From Halochromatium salexigens (GTDB lineage Bacteria; Pseudomonadota; Gammaproteobacteria; Chromatiales; Chromatiaceae): DNA of 64,000 bases. Below, one piece after another: positions 1-9,700 of this stretch. Within the stretch, counting starts at the first letter, position 1; every line of letters starts with the position of its first letter. Where the stretch lies: contig NZ_NHSF01000056.1 of assembly GCF_016653295.1 (NCBI RefSeq), positions 43,967 through 107,966 on the forward strand, written 5' to 3'. The notes below the pieces were generated by a model. It was not told the origin of the DNA. It saw nothing but the letters and a program-made list of their open reading frames with translations, and did no database searches. The translations under genes and the position numbers were made by a program.

Positions 1-1
1 T

Positions 2-997
2 GAGCCGGTCTATAACCCCTATGACATCCTGCTGTTCATTAGCGATGGCCACAGCTTCCGAAACTACTGGTTCGAGACCGGCAGCCCGAGCTTCCTGATC
101 AAGCTGTTCCAGCAGCGACGCTACTTCCTGCCGGATCTCGAACAGCTTGAGGTGGGCGAAGAGATCCTGGATTCCTTCGACGTCGAGCGCATCAATCCCG
201 TGACCTTGCTGTTTCAGGCGGGGTATTTGACCGTCGCTAGCACGCAGGTCCGTCGTGGTCGCCTGATGTTTAGACTCAAGGTGCCCAACCAAGAGGTCCG
301 CCTCGCGCTCAACGATCAGTTCATCAGCGGCTACACCGGCCTCGAAGAGACGCGCATCCGGCTACAGGATGGCCTCTATGACAGTCTGGTCGCCGGTGAT
401 CTGCCGGGGCTGATTGCCCTCATCAAGCGCCTGTTCGCCGGCATCCCCTGGCGCAACTTCACCGGCAAAGATCTCCCCGATGCCGAGGGCTACTATGCCA
501 GCGTGCTCTATGCCTTCTTCGCCAGCCTGGATGCCGAGATCATTCCAGAAGACCTGACCAATCATGGTCAGGTCGATCTGACCCTCAAGCTTGCCGGTTA
601 CATCTACGTCATCGAGATCAAACTGGTGCGTGATGCGCGCGGCAAAGACGATCGGGATCTAGAGTCGAACGCCATCACCGCAGCGTCAGCAACCGCCCAA
701 GCAACCGCTCCGGCAACCGTTGTCACTGTAGCAAGCGAGGACTCGACTGCTCTGCTTGGCAATCCGGCTAGCGCGGACTTAGCCTTCGGCGCTGGCGCTG
801 GCGCTGGCGCTGGCGCTGAGCTAGCGGCTAACGCTCCAGCCGCGCCCGCCACCAACCCAGCCCTGGCACAGATCCAAGCACGCGGTTACAGCCAGAAATA
901 CCGGCAAGCACCAGGCAAGGGCCTCTTCGAGGTCGGCTTCGTCTTCAGCAGCGCCGCGCGCAACTTGATCCAGGCCGACTGGCGGCGGTTGCACTGA
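2..997 (+). CDS. AAA-ATPase-like / PD-(D/E)XK nuclease family protein (DUF1703), 3' part only
   Basis: The gene enters from outside the window; the first readable codons (EPVYNPYDILLF) match residues about 260 onward of the complete paralogue at 3146-4927, so roughly the N-terminal 260 residues, including the ATPase part, are missing here. What is present is the end of the ATPase-like domain and the C-terminal PD-(D/E)XK nuclease-like domain, with the Asp then Glu-x-Lys pattern (QVDLTL ... VIEIKL) near nucleotides 570-630. A linker of five GGCGCT hexamers (788-817) encodes a Gly-Ala run before the conserved tail. Function in the family is not established; these genes are often multicopy and linked to recombination or mobile DNA. 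The downstream frame at 998-1192 looks non-coding. Confidence 0.85.
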   Translation, partial: EPVYNPYDILLFISDGHSFRNYWFETGSPSFLIKLFQQRRYFLPDLEQLEVGEEILDSFDVERINPVTLLFQAGYLTVASTQVRRGRLMFRLKVPNQEVRLALNDQFISGYTGLEETRIRLQDGLYDSLVAGDLPGLIALIKRLFAGIPWRNFTGKDLPDAEGYYASVLYAFFASLDAEIIPEDLTNHGQVDLTLKLAGYIYVIEIKLVRDARGKDDRDLESNAITAASATAQATAPATVVTVASEDSTALLGNPASADLAFGAGAGAGAGAELAANAPAAPATNPALAQIQARGYSQKYRQAPGKGLFEVGFVFSSAARNLIQADWRRLH

Positions 998-1254
998 GTG
1001 TGCAGATGGTTCGCCGACGACCTGCTCAGTAACGGTTCAGAAACAAGTGGCACAATTCCACTAAAGATGCCAGATCAAGAAGGGCTTATTGTTCCGCCAG
1101 CACTAATCCAGACGGCAGATGCCCTTGTTCTCAGTATCCGGAGGCATCTTGATGTCCGGATCACACAAGTCAGGACAATAGCTTGCCTTTAGATGCTCCG
1201 GTTATTCTTGCGTCCTACCCAAGCGCTTAAGCAAGTGCCACTGTCGAACAACGA

Positions 1255-2043
1255 CTACGCGCAGCGCAGCACGTCCTCGGTGGTGTCGTCCGCTGGATAG
1301 AACAGCTCAAGGAACAGCGTGCTTCGATGCCAGGCTGATGGCGCACCGATCGCAGCGCTCAAACAGTCAAACCGCAACTCAGTGCGATCGAGGCAGTAAC
1401 GCTCCTCGGTCTGGATCGGCATGTCGGGTGAGCGATCGCTGTCGAAGAGCGGCGCAATGTTGGGCCACTCGCAAATAGCGTCGAGCAAGCGACATAAGTC
1501 CGGATCATCAAATCCCTGAGCGATGACGCGGTTCAGATAGTTCGGAACCAGCTGTTCGGGTTCGGCCATGAAGGGAAAGAGGCCCTTTGGATGCAGCGAC
1601 GCGCGCAGTAGGTTCGGACGACCGTCACCACAGGTACGCTGCCACAGTGCATCACCATCGGCCCAGTGTGCAATCAGCCGCGCGAACCCTTGGTTCATCG
1701 CGATCAGATTCTGAGCGCGATCGACAAGAATCGCTGGATAGGGTTCTTGCTGTGCCAACAAACGCTGAGTCATGGCAGCAGTGCGTGCATGAACGGATTC
1801 GGGGGCGCTCGGGCTAGTCGGCGTGCTCGGCAAATATCCACCTGCAGCGAGCAGGATCTCTCGGTCAGGTTGTGACAGTTTCAGTGCCTGAGCGAGGCGT
1901 TCCAGCGTCGTTCGGCCCGGGCGTACTCGGCCCGTCTCGATGAAACTGACATGCTTTTGCGTCAATCCGGCGCTCACGGCAATGTCAAGCTGCGAGCGTT
2001 GCCTCGCCCGGCGCAGCGTTTTCAACAAGGCTCCCACACTCAT
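1255..2043 (-). CDS. XRE-family transcriptional regulator with MmyB-like sensor domain
   Basis: A 262-residue protein beginning MSVGALLKTLRRARQ. Residues 1-65 form a Cro/C1 helix-turn-helix (SQLDIAVSAGLTQKHVSFIE), followed by a Ser/Pro/Thr linker and a C-terminal domain typical of the MmyB-like ligand-binding family (AILVDRAQNLIAMNQGF motif, PAS-like). The frame is open farther upstream to 2334, but that part overlaps the divergent hydrolase and does not resemble the family; the ATG at 2043 is preceded by a GGGGAA ribosome-binding site. The gene is divergent from the hydrolase at 2169 across 125 bases, so control of that neighbour and of itself is likely (inference). Confidence 0.88.
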   Translation of the reverse strand: MSVGALLKTLRRARQRSQLDIAVSAGLTQKHVSFIETGRVRPGRTTLERLAQALKLSQPDREILLAAGGYLPSTPTSPSAPESVHARTAAMTQRLLAQQEPYPAILVDRAQNLIAMNQGFARLIAHWADGDALWQRTCGDGRPNLLRASLHPKGLFPFMAEPEQLVPNYLNRVIAQGFDDPDLCRLLDAICEWPNIAPLFDSDRSPDMPIQTEERYCLDRTELRFDCLSAAIGAPSAWHRSTLFLELFYPADDTTEDVLRCA

Positions 2044-2168
2044 GGCTTGATTCCCCGCGTGGAATTGTCGTGCGCTCCGACGTTCTGGATGCTTTGGCTC
2101 AGAGCGTGCGATCGAGCGCGCATCAAGTTCCAACCCCATGACGTCCGAGACTGGACTGGAGACACTGC

Positions 2169-3020
2169 ATGTTGCCTTTGAAAACCGCTGATCATGTCTT
2201 GAATGGCGCTCGCTACAGAGTCCGCAAGGCCGGAGCGGGAGCCAACATCGTATTGATGCTTCACGGTTGGCCTGATGACGGGCAACTTTGGCAGCATCAG
2301 GCAGGCGTGCTGGCTGATGCGGGGTACTGTGCAATCTGCCCCGATCTCCTTGGATATGGTGAGAGTGACGCGCCGCATGAGCTTGCGCGTTGCTCGGTCC
2401 CCGCGATGGCAGCCGATATGCTGGCTCTGATCGATCAGCTCAATGCGGACGCAGTCCATCTCGTCGGTCATGATTATGGTGCCATGATTGCCTGGGAAAT
2501 GGCCTTAGCAGCGCCTGAACGTTTCGCGAGCTTCAGCGCCCTCTCGGTTGGCCATCCGGCGCCGCTGACGGAAATCCGCATCGAAAATCTTCGCTATCAC
2601 TGGTATTTGGCGCTGGCGAATACGAGTATCGGAGCCGACCTCTATCTTGCGAGCAAGGGCTGCCTGATGCGCGAGCTTCTCCGCTCCCATCCGGAGGGCG
2701 CGATGATGACACAACGCTGCCTCGACGACCCCGAGCGGCTTCACAACATGCGACGGATCGAGCTGAGCATGCCGGTTGCGGACCTCTTGCTCGACAGACT
2801 GAGTCGCCAGCACCCGTATGCCCCGAAGTGCCAGGTGCCAACGCTTGGGCTTTGGGGGGAGGCAGACGACCTAGTGCCGGAGCGCCAGATGATCGAGACC
2901 GGACGATACGTGGCAACGGATTGGCGCTACTCGCTCATCGCCGGCGGTGGACACTGGATGATGCTTAGCGATCCAGGCGCCGTGACTCGGGCCTTGCTGG
3001 ATTGGATACAGGCACGCTGA
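2169..3020 (+). CDS. alpha/beta hydrolase, epoxide hydrolase-like
   Basis: A 283-residue alpha/beta-hydrolase. The oxyanion motif HGWP is at residues 32-35. The nucleophile elbow VGHDYGA carries Asp102 rather than Ser, which is the arrangement of epoxide hydrolases and haloalkane dehalogenases. The acid is probably Asp233 or Asp234 (GEADD) and the base His262 (GGGHW). Water-dependent opening of an epoxide or a related small substrate in the cytoplasm is the family expectation; the substrate is unknown. There is no signal peptide. The ATG has a GGAG at suitable spacing. The divergent XRE/MmyB regulator suggests substrate-responsive control, a common pairing for detoxifying enzymes. Confidence 0.88.
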   Translation: MLPLKTADHVLNGARYRVRKAGAGANIVLMLHGWPDDGQLWQHQAGVLADAGYCAICPDLLGYGESDAPHELARCSVPAMAADMLALIDQLNADAVHLVGHDYGAMIAWEMALAAPERFASFSALSVGHPAPLTEIRIENLRYHWYLALANTSIGADLYLASKGCLMRELLRSHPEGAMMTQRCLDDPERLHNMRRIELSMPVADLLLDRLSRQHPYAPKCQVPTLGLWGEADDLVPERQMIETGRYVATDWRYSLIAGGGHWMMLSDPGAVTRALLDWIQAR

Positions 3021-3145
3021 GCCTGTCAGTGATGTGCCTTCTGTACCTCGGAGCACAGTAGGGATGGATCGCCCGTAGATCGACATCAAGGCTGCGCGCA
3101 TGCTATGACCCGCACAGTCAGCAAGCGGTCATCACGCCAAGCCCT

Positions 3146-4927
3146 ATGTCCCAGCAAAAGCTCCCGATCGGCATCCAAACCTTCCGCAAGATTCGCGAAG
3201 GCGGCTTTACCTATGTCGACAAGACTGTCGAGGCCAAGGCGCTGGCGCAACAAGCCGGGGTCTACTTCCTCTCGCGTCCGCGCCGCTTCGGCAAGAGCCT
3301 GTTCGTCGATACGCTGAAGGAACTGTTCGAGGGCAACGAGGCGCTATTTCATGGCCTGCACATCCATGACCAATGGGATTGGAGCCAACGCCATCCGGTG
3401 ATCCTGCTCGACTTCGCCGCCGGCGTGGTCCAGAACCGTGCCGAGCTGGATCGGCGTATCCGGCAACTGATCAAGGACAATGCCCTTCGACTCGGGATCG
3501 ATGGCGACGGGCAGGATAACGACATTCCCGGCTGCTTCGCTGACCTGATCCGCCAGGCCCATGGCCAGAGCGGCCAACGCGCGGTGGTGCTGATCGATGA
3601 ATACGACAAGCCGATCCTCGACAACATCGAACATCCGGAGCGCGCCGCCGAGCTGCGTGAGGGCTTGAAGAATCTGTACTCGGCGCTCAAGGCCGAAGAT
3701 GCCCATTTGCGCTTCGTCTTTCTGACCGGCGTCAGCAAATTCAGTCGGGTCAGCCTATTCTCGGGACTCAATCAACTGCGCGACATCACGCTCAGCGCCC
3801 CCTTTGCGACCATCTGCGGCTACACCCAGCAGGATCTCGAGACCACCTTTGCCGAGCATCTGGCCGGTGTCGATTGGGACGAGCTGCGTCGCTGGTACAA
3901 CGGCTACGGTTTTCTCGGAGAGCCGGTCTATAACCCCTATGACATCCTGCTGTTCATTAGCGATGGCCACAGCTTCCGAAACTACTGGTTCGAGACCGGC
4001 AGCCCGAGCTTCCTGATCAAGCTGTTCCAGCAGCGACGCTACTTCCTGCCCGATCTGGAACAGCTTGAGGTGGGCGAAGAGATCCTGGATTCCTTCGACG
4101 TCGAGCGCATCAATCCCGTGACCTTGCTATTTCAGGCGGGGTATTTGACCGTGGCCTCGACTACGCAGCAGTGGGGTGAGCTGACCTTTCGGTTGCGCAT
4201 CCCGAACAGCGAGGTGCGGCGCGCGCTGAACAACCAATTCATCGATGCCTATGCGGGCATCAGCGACACGCGCCTGAGCTATAAGCGGGGGCTCATCGAG
4301 GCCTTGGCACAGGCCGACCTGCCGGCCCTCGTCGCCACCATCAAGCGCCTGTTCGCCAGCATCCCCTGGCGCAACTTCACCGGCAACGACCTCCCCGATG
4401 CCGAGGGCTACTATGCCAGCGTGCTCTATGCCTTCTTCGCCAGCCTGGATGCTGAGATCATTCCGGAAGACCTGACCAATCATGGTCAGGTCGATCTGAC
4501 CCTCAAGCTTGCCGGGTACATCTATGTCATCGAGATCAAATTGCTGCGTGATGCGCGCGGCAAGGACGATCGGGATCTAGGTCCGAACGCAGTCACCGCA
4601 GCGTCAGTCACAGCTCCAGCAACAGCCCCAGCAACAGTTCCGGCAACCGTTGCCACGGCAACAAGCGAGGACTCGCCTGCTCTGCTTGGCAATCCGGCCA
4701 GCGCGGCCCCAGCCTTCGGCACTGGCACTGGCACTGGCACTGGCGCTGAGCGAACGGCTAAGGGTCCAGCCGCGCCCGCCACCAACCCAGCCCTGGCGCA
4801 GATCCAGGCACGCGGTTACAGCCAGAAATACCAGCAAGCACCGGGCAAGGGTCTCTTTGAAGTCGGCCTCGTCTTCAGCAGCGCCGCGCGCAATCTGATC
4901 CAGGCCGACTGGCGGCGTCTCCGCTGA
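3146..4927 (+). CDS. AAA-ATPase-like / PD-(D/E)XK nuclease family protein (DUF1703), complete
   Basis: A complete 593-residue member of the family. The N-terminal AAA-ATPase-like domain starts with LPIGIQTFRKIREGG and has a degenerate P-loop RPRRFGKS (residues 44-51) and a Walker B-like VVLIDEYDKPI (147-157). The C-terminal nuclease-like domain carries Asp near residue 449 and EIK near 463-465. A Thr/Ala/Pro-rich linker contains four Gly-Thr repeats encoded by GGCACT hexamers (4718-4747). It is a close paralogue of the truncated copy at the left edge, with nearly identical DNA on both sides of a diverged central segment. The cellular role of the family is unknown; nuclease activity is inferred only from the motif. 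Confidence 0.9.
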   Translation: MSQQKLPIGIQTFRKIREGGFTYVDKTVEAKALAQQAGVYFLSRPRRFGKSLFVDTLKELFEGNEALFHGLHIHDQWDWSQRHPVILLDFAAGVVQNRAELDRRIRQLIKDNALRLGIDGDGQDNDIPGCFADLIRQAHGQSGQRAVVLIDEYDKPILDNIEHPERAAELREGLKNLYSALKAEDAHLRFVFLTGVSKFSRVSLFSGLNQLRDITLSAPFATICGYTQQDLETTFAEHLAGVDWDELRRWYNGYGFLGEPVYNPYDILLFISDGHSFRNYWFETGSPSFLIKLFQQRRYFLPDLEQLEVGEEILDSFDVERINPVTLLFQAGYLTVASTTQQWGELTFRLRIPNSEVRRALNNQFIDAYAGISDTRLSYKRGLIEALAQADLPALVATIKRLFASIPWRNFTGNDLPDAEGYYASVLYAFFASLDAEIIPEDLTNHGQVDLTLKLAGYIYVIEIKLLRDARGKDDRDLGPNAVTAASVTAPATAPATVPATVATATSEDSPALLGNPASAAPAFGTGTGTGTGAERTAKGPAAPATNPALAQIQARGYSQKYQQAPGKGLFEVGLVFSSAARNLIQADWRRLR

Positions 4928-4973
4928 AGGTCGTCCATGGCGGAGGCGGGCTGTGAGGCTGTCCAAGTCATGT

Positions 4974-5002
4974 TTGATCCTTTCATAAAATGAAAGTATC
5001 TT
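4974..5002 (+). promoter_or_regulatory. promoter with palindromic operator for the abiE operon
   Basis: TTGATC (4974-4979) and TATCTT (4997-5002) are separated by 17 bases and resemble a sigma70 promoter. The spacer is almost filled by a perfect inverted repeat, CTTTCAT-AAA-ATGAAAG (4980-4996). AbiEi antitoxins are known to bind inverted repeats upstream of their own operon, so this is a good candidate operator. Transcription would begin within a few bases of the abiEi ATG at 5009 and no ribosome-binding site is visible, so the message may be leaderless or nearly so. Confidence 0.6.
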
Positions 5003-5008
5003 GCATGA

Positions 5009-5740
5009 ATGGAGACGCTGACCAAAACCATCCTGAGCGCCGGCTTGCAACAGCGGACGCTGACCGAGGCACAGCTCGCGCGCCTGCTCGGGGGCAGCGC
5101 GCAACGTCGCTACAATCTGGTTAATCGTGCTTTGCACCGTGGTGAATTGCTGCGCCTGCGGCGTGGCCGCTATCGTCTCGCGAGTCGGGTTGCTAACGGC
5201 GGCTCGTATCCCGGCGGCGGCGCCCATCCTGGTGGCGGAGCGCATCCGTTTGTGTTGGTGCAAGGCTTGGTGCCTGGTGCCTATGTCTCTTTCGAGTCGG
5301 CACTGGCCTTTCATGGCTGGATTCCGGAGGCGGTGACGCTGGTCCAAGCGGTCACTCCGGATCGGCGCAGCCGTCAGTACCAGATCGACGAAGCCGGCCT
5401 ATTCCAATTCGCCCCACTGCCGTTGATCAAGGGGTTCATGCTGGAGGCTGTGGACCGCGTCGTGCTTCAAGAGCAAGCCGCCCTGATTGCTCAACCACTA
5501 CGGGCGCTGCTTGATCTCTTCTGCCTGCATCGCTGGGACTGGAGCAGCGCGCGCGCATGGCTCGGCGGGGCGCGGATCGATCTGGAGCCATTGGCCTCAT
5601 TAGAGGTCGAGCGGCTGCAAGCACTGCGCCGCGTCTATCGGCATCGGCGGATGCAGCAGGTCATCGATGGTCTCAGCAGCTGTCTACTGTCAGGGGAGGC
5701 AGGTGATGGACGGGTGCTCAGCCAGGGCGGTTGTCAGTGA
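5009..5740 (+). CDS. abiEi: AbiEi-family antitoxin / transcriptional regulator
   Basis: A 243-residue protein whose N-terminus (residues 1-55) is a winged helix typical of AbiEi: a Leu/Arg-rich helix pair followed by LHRGELLRLRRGRYRL. The C-terminal part (VSFESALAFHGWIPEAV) matches the AbiEi antitoxin domain. A short Gly-rich duplication (two GGGAHP units near residue 70) interrupts the two. In the family this protein represses its operon and antagonises the AbiEii nucleotidyltransferase in a type IV toxin-antitoxin system linked to phage defence. Its stop codon overlaps the downstream gene, so the pair is translationally coupled. Confidence 0.85.
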   Translation: METLTKTILSAGLQQRTLTEAQLARLLGGSAQRRYNLVNRALHRGELLRLRRGRYRLASRVANGGSYPGGGAHPGGGAHPFVLVQGLVPGAYVSFESALAFHGWIPEAVTLVQAVTPDRRSRQYQIDEAGLFQFAPLPLIKGFMLEAVDRVVLQEQAALIAQPLRALLDLFCLHRWDWSSARAWLGGARIDLEPLASLEVERLQALRRVYRHRRMQQVIDGLSSCLLSGEAGDGRVLSQGGCQ

Positions 5741-6591
5741 TCGACCTGCTGCGTGAGCGCTTGCAGTCCTATGCCGCGACGGATGCGCACCGCGAGCAGC
5801 AAGCGTTGCGGGAAATCCTGCAGGAAGTTGCGCTCTACGGACTCTGGCGGGCAGGCTTCTTCGAGCAGGCGGCCTTTCAGGGAGGCACGGCCTTGCGCAT
5901 CCTGCAGGGTCTCAGGCGCTTTTCGGAAGATCTGGATTTCATCTCGCGAACGCCTGCCCCTGATTTTCGCTGGGAGCCCTATCTCGCCACCATGGCCGAT
6001 GTGCTGGCCGATTTCGGCATCCGCTGTGAGCTGCGCGACCGAAGCAGGATGACGCGAGCCGTGCGTGAGGCCATGATCAAGGACGATTCCCTCGGCCGCC
6101 AACTGGATCTCTCTTTTTACCGGGGAGGCTCGGGCAAGAAGCTGCGCGTCAAGTTGGAGCTGGATAGCCGACCACCGGCAGGATCGGGCTTCGACTTTCA
6201 GTACCTGGATTTCCCGCTGGACTTCGAGGTCTGCGCTCAGGATCTACCGAGCAACTTCGCGCTCAAGCTGCACGCATTGCTGTGCCGGCCTTATGTAAAG
6301 GGCAGGGATTGGTTTGATTTTGCCTGGTATGTCGCGGGCCGAGTTGCCCCGAATCTGCCGCATCTGGAGGCGGCCTTGGCCCAAGTCGGCCCTTGGGCGC
6401 AGCAGCCTCCGCGCGTCGATTCGCAATGGCTGAAAGCGGCCTTGATGGCGCGCATTGCTGAGATCGACTGGCCCCAGGCAGCGCGTGATGTGGCCCCTTT
6501 TGTCAGCGCGCCGGATCAGGCTAGCCTGGGTCTCTGGAGCGAGCGGTTCTTTGTCAGCAAAGTCAGCAAGCTCTTTCCCGAGGCGCCATAA
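5737..6591 (+). CDS. abiEii: AbiEii/AbiGii-family nucleotidyltransferase toxin
   Basis: A protein of about 284 residues with the DNA polymerase beta-type nucleotidyltransferase signature of the family: AAFQGGTALRIL followed by RRFSEDLDFI (GG-x12-15-D-x-D type). The conserved Lys region LKLHALLCRPYVKGRDWFD lies in the C-terminal half. AbiEii enzymes transfer nucleotides and halt growth when not held in check by AbiEi. I chose the GTG at 5737, which overlaps the antitoxin stop (GTGA) and follows AGGGCGG at good spacing; an in-frame TTG at 5731 is also possible. Confidence 0.85.
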   Translation: MIDLLRERLQSYAATDAHREQQALREILQEVALYGLWRAGFFEQAAFQGGTALRILQGLRRFSEDLDFISRTPAPDFRWEPYLATMADVLADFGIRCELRDRSRMTRAVREAMIKDDSLGRQLDLSFYRGGSGKKLRVKLELDSRPPAGSGFDFQYLDFPLDFEVCAQDLPSNFALKLHALLCRPYVKGRDWFDFAWYVAGRVAPNLPHLEAALAQVGPWAQQPPRVDSQWLKAALMARIAEIDWPQAARDVAPFVSAPDQASLGLWSERFFVSKVSKLFPEAP

Positions 6592-6599
6592 GGCTCAGT

Positions 6600-6627
6600 G
6601 AGCCATGAGCCATGAGCCATGAGCTGT
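6600..6627. repeat. short heptamer tandem repeat GAGCCAT
   Basis: Three exact GAGCCAT units (6600-6620) and one degenerate unit (6621-6627) lie just after the abiEii stop, in the 148-base gap before ileS. Probably a replication-slippage tract without known function. Confidence 0.7.
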
Positions 6628-6739
6628 GAGCCTCGCGCGTCGAGCGCCAGAGTGAGGCGAGTCTGGTAGTCTCTCCCCCAACTGATTCAGATCGGGTGCT
6701 GTTTGCCTGCACCCGCGCGCACAACGGGTTTTTCAAGCT

Positions 6740-9700
6740 GTGACCGACTACAAACATACCCTCAATCTGCCGAAGACCGGCTTCCCGATGAAGGCCAACC
6801 TGGCCCAGCGTGAGCCTGAGATGCTCAAGCATTGGCAGGCGATCGATGTCTACGCCTTGGTGCGCGCGGCACGAGCCGAGGCGCGCGCACGCGGTGAGAC
6901 CTTCATCCTGCACGATGGCCCACCCTACGCGAACGGCGAGATCCATATCGGCCACGCGGTCAATAAGGTGTTGAAGGACATCATCGTCAAGTCGCGAACG
7001 CTCGATGGGCTGGACGCGCCCTATGTGCCGGGCTGGGATTGCCATGGCCTGCCGATCGAGCTGCAGGTGGAGCGCAAGAAGGGCAAGCCGGGGCAGAAGA
7101 TCAGCGCCACCCAGTTCCGTCATGCCTGTCGCGACTATGCCGGCAAGCAGGTCGATGGCCAGCGCGCGGATTTCCAGCGCTTGGGCGTGCTGGGTGATTG
7201 GGCGCATCCCTATCTGACCATGGCGCCGCGCTTTGAGGCCGACATCGTCCGTGCGCTCGGCCGGATCATCGCCAACGGCCATCTGCAGAAGGGCTCCAAG
7301 CCGGTGCACTGGTGCATCGACTGCGGCTCGGCGTTGGCTGAGGCCGAGGTCGAGTATGCCGATAAGGACTCGACCGCGATCGATGTGCGCTTTGCGGTGA
7401 CCGATCCCGAGGCGCTGCTGGCGCGCTGCCATCGGGTTCCGGAAGGCGCTAGCCATGCTAATGCGGGCGCTGCTCAGGATGGCGCTGGCCATTCCAACAC
7501 GGACGCTTTTGAGGTTGGATCTGGCGATTCCCCTGCTCGCGCTGCTGATGTCGTCGATGCCGGTGCCGGTGCCGATGCTGATCTTGCTCACGGAGCGCAG
7601 ACTGGGGCCGCGAGCGGAGAGTTCGCCGGGCACGGCAGCGGGCCGATGTCGGTGGTGATCTGGACCACCACGCCCTGGACCTTGCCGGCCAACCAGGCCG
7701 TCGCTTTGAACCCCGAACTCGAGTACGCGCTGGTGCAGGTGGCCGAGGACGGGCCGAACGGCGCCGAGCGGCTGCTGGTCGCCGAGGGTCTGCTCAAGGA
7801 CACCATGGTGCGTTGGGACATCGAGCATTATCGGGTCATCGCCTACGGTCGCGGCGATGCCTTCGAGGGCTTGATGCTCGCGCATCCGTTCTATGAGCGT
7901 CAGGTGCCGATCATCCTCGGCGAGCATGTCACCCTCGAGGCTGGCACTGGCGCGGTGCACACGGCGCCCGGTCATGGCCTGGAGGACTACATCGTCGGCC
8001 GCCGCTACGATCTGGCGGTGGACAACCCGGTCGGCGGCAACGGACGCTTCCTCGAAGGCACGCCGCTGTTCGCCGGCGAGAACGTCTTCGATGCCAATGA
8101 GCAGGTCATCGAGACCCTGAAGGCGAACCAGGCGCTGGTGCGCGAGCAGCGCTTCAGCCACAGCTACCCGCATTGCTGGCGGCACAAGACGCCGATCATC
8201 TTCCGCGCCACCCCGCAGTGGTTCATCAGCATGGAGCAGGCCGGTCTGCGCGAGTCCGCGCTGCGCGAGATCGACCGCGTGCGCTGGATGCCGGACTGGG
8301 GCCAGTCGCGCATCGACGGCATGGTGCGCAACCGCCCGGATTGGTGCATCTCGCGCCAGCGCACCTGGGGCGTGCCGATCACGCTGTTCGTCGACAAGGA
8401 GAGCGGCGAGCTGCATCCGCGCACCGAGGCGCTGATCGAGGATGTCGCCCAGCGCATCGAAGCGAAAGGCATCGATGCCTGGTTCGAGCTGCGGCCCGAG
8501 GAGCTGCTCGGCGACGAGGAGGGCGCGCGCTACGAGAAGGTGCAGGACACGCTCGATGTCTGGTTCGACTCTGGCGTCACCCACGCCTGCGTGCTCGATC
8601 GCGGCGCCGCTGAGGCAGGGAGGGAGCCGGGAGGTGCCTCAGCTGGCGACACAGCCAGCGAATGGGCCGGTCTGCGCCGCCCGGCCGATCTCTATCTCGA
8701 AGGCTCCGACCAGCACCGCGGCTGGTTCCAATCCTCGCTTTTGACCTCGGTGGCGATGCACGACCAGGCGCCTTATCACGCGGTGCTCACCCACGGCTTC
8801 ACCGTGGATGAGAAGGGCGAGAAGATGTCCAAATCCAAGGGCAACGTGGTGCGCCCGCAGGAGGTGATGAAGACCCTGGGCGCGGACATCATCCGGCTCT
8901 GGGTCGCCGCCGCTGACTATCGCGGCGAGATGCGCGTCTCCGACGAGATTCTCAAGCGCACCGCCGATGCCTATCGGCGCATCCGCAACACCGCGCGCTT
9001 CCTGCTCTCGAACCTCAATGGCTTCGACCCGGCCAGGGACCTAGTCCCCGCCGCCGAGATGATCGAGCTCGACCGCTGGGCGGTGGATCGGGCGCTACAG
9101 TTGCAGCAGGAGTTCACTCAAGCCTATCAGGACTATCAGTTCCATCTGATCTACCACCGCCTGCACAACTTCTGCGTGGTGGACATGGGTGGCTTCTATC
9201 TCGATGTGATCAAGGACCGCCAATACACCACCGGCGCCGACAGCCTGCCACGGCGCTCCTGCCAGACCGCGATGTATCACATCGTCGAGGCCATGAGCCG
9301 CTGGCTGGCGCCGATCCTGAGTTTCACCGCCGAGGAGATCTGGCGCCATCTGCCCGGCGAGCGCGACGAGACCATCTTCACCGCGACCTGGTATCAAGGG
9401 CTGTTCGCGCTCGATGCCGCTGATCCCTTTGATCGCGCCTTCTGGAGCCAGGTGCTCGCGGTGCGCACCGCCATCGGTCGTCAGCTCGAGGCGGCGCGCA
9501 CCCAGGGCCAGATCCGGGCCGCGCTGGATGCCGAGATCGATCTCTACTGCTCAGCGGAGCTACAAGCCCTGCTCAGCCGCCTCGGCGACGAGCTGCGCTT
9601 CGTGCTCATCACCTCCGAGGCGCGGGTGCATGCGTTGGTCGAGCGACCCGAGGACGCACTCGACACCGACGTCGAGGGGCTCGCGGTGCGCATCCGCGCC

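Noticed and set aside
998-1192. 64-codon GTG frame after the truncated DUF1703 gene
   Set aside because: No ribosome-binding site, no motif and no plausible link with the neighbours.
6563-8584. Long minus-strand open frame (673 codons) opposite ileS
   Set aside because: It is the mirror of a GC-rich, conserved gene; the translated text is Arg/Leu/His/Asp-rich with no motif.
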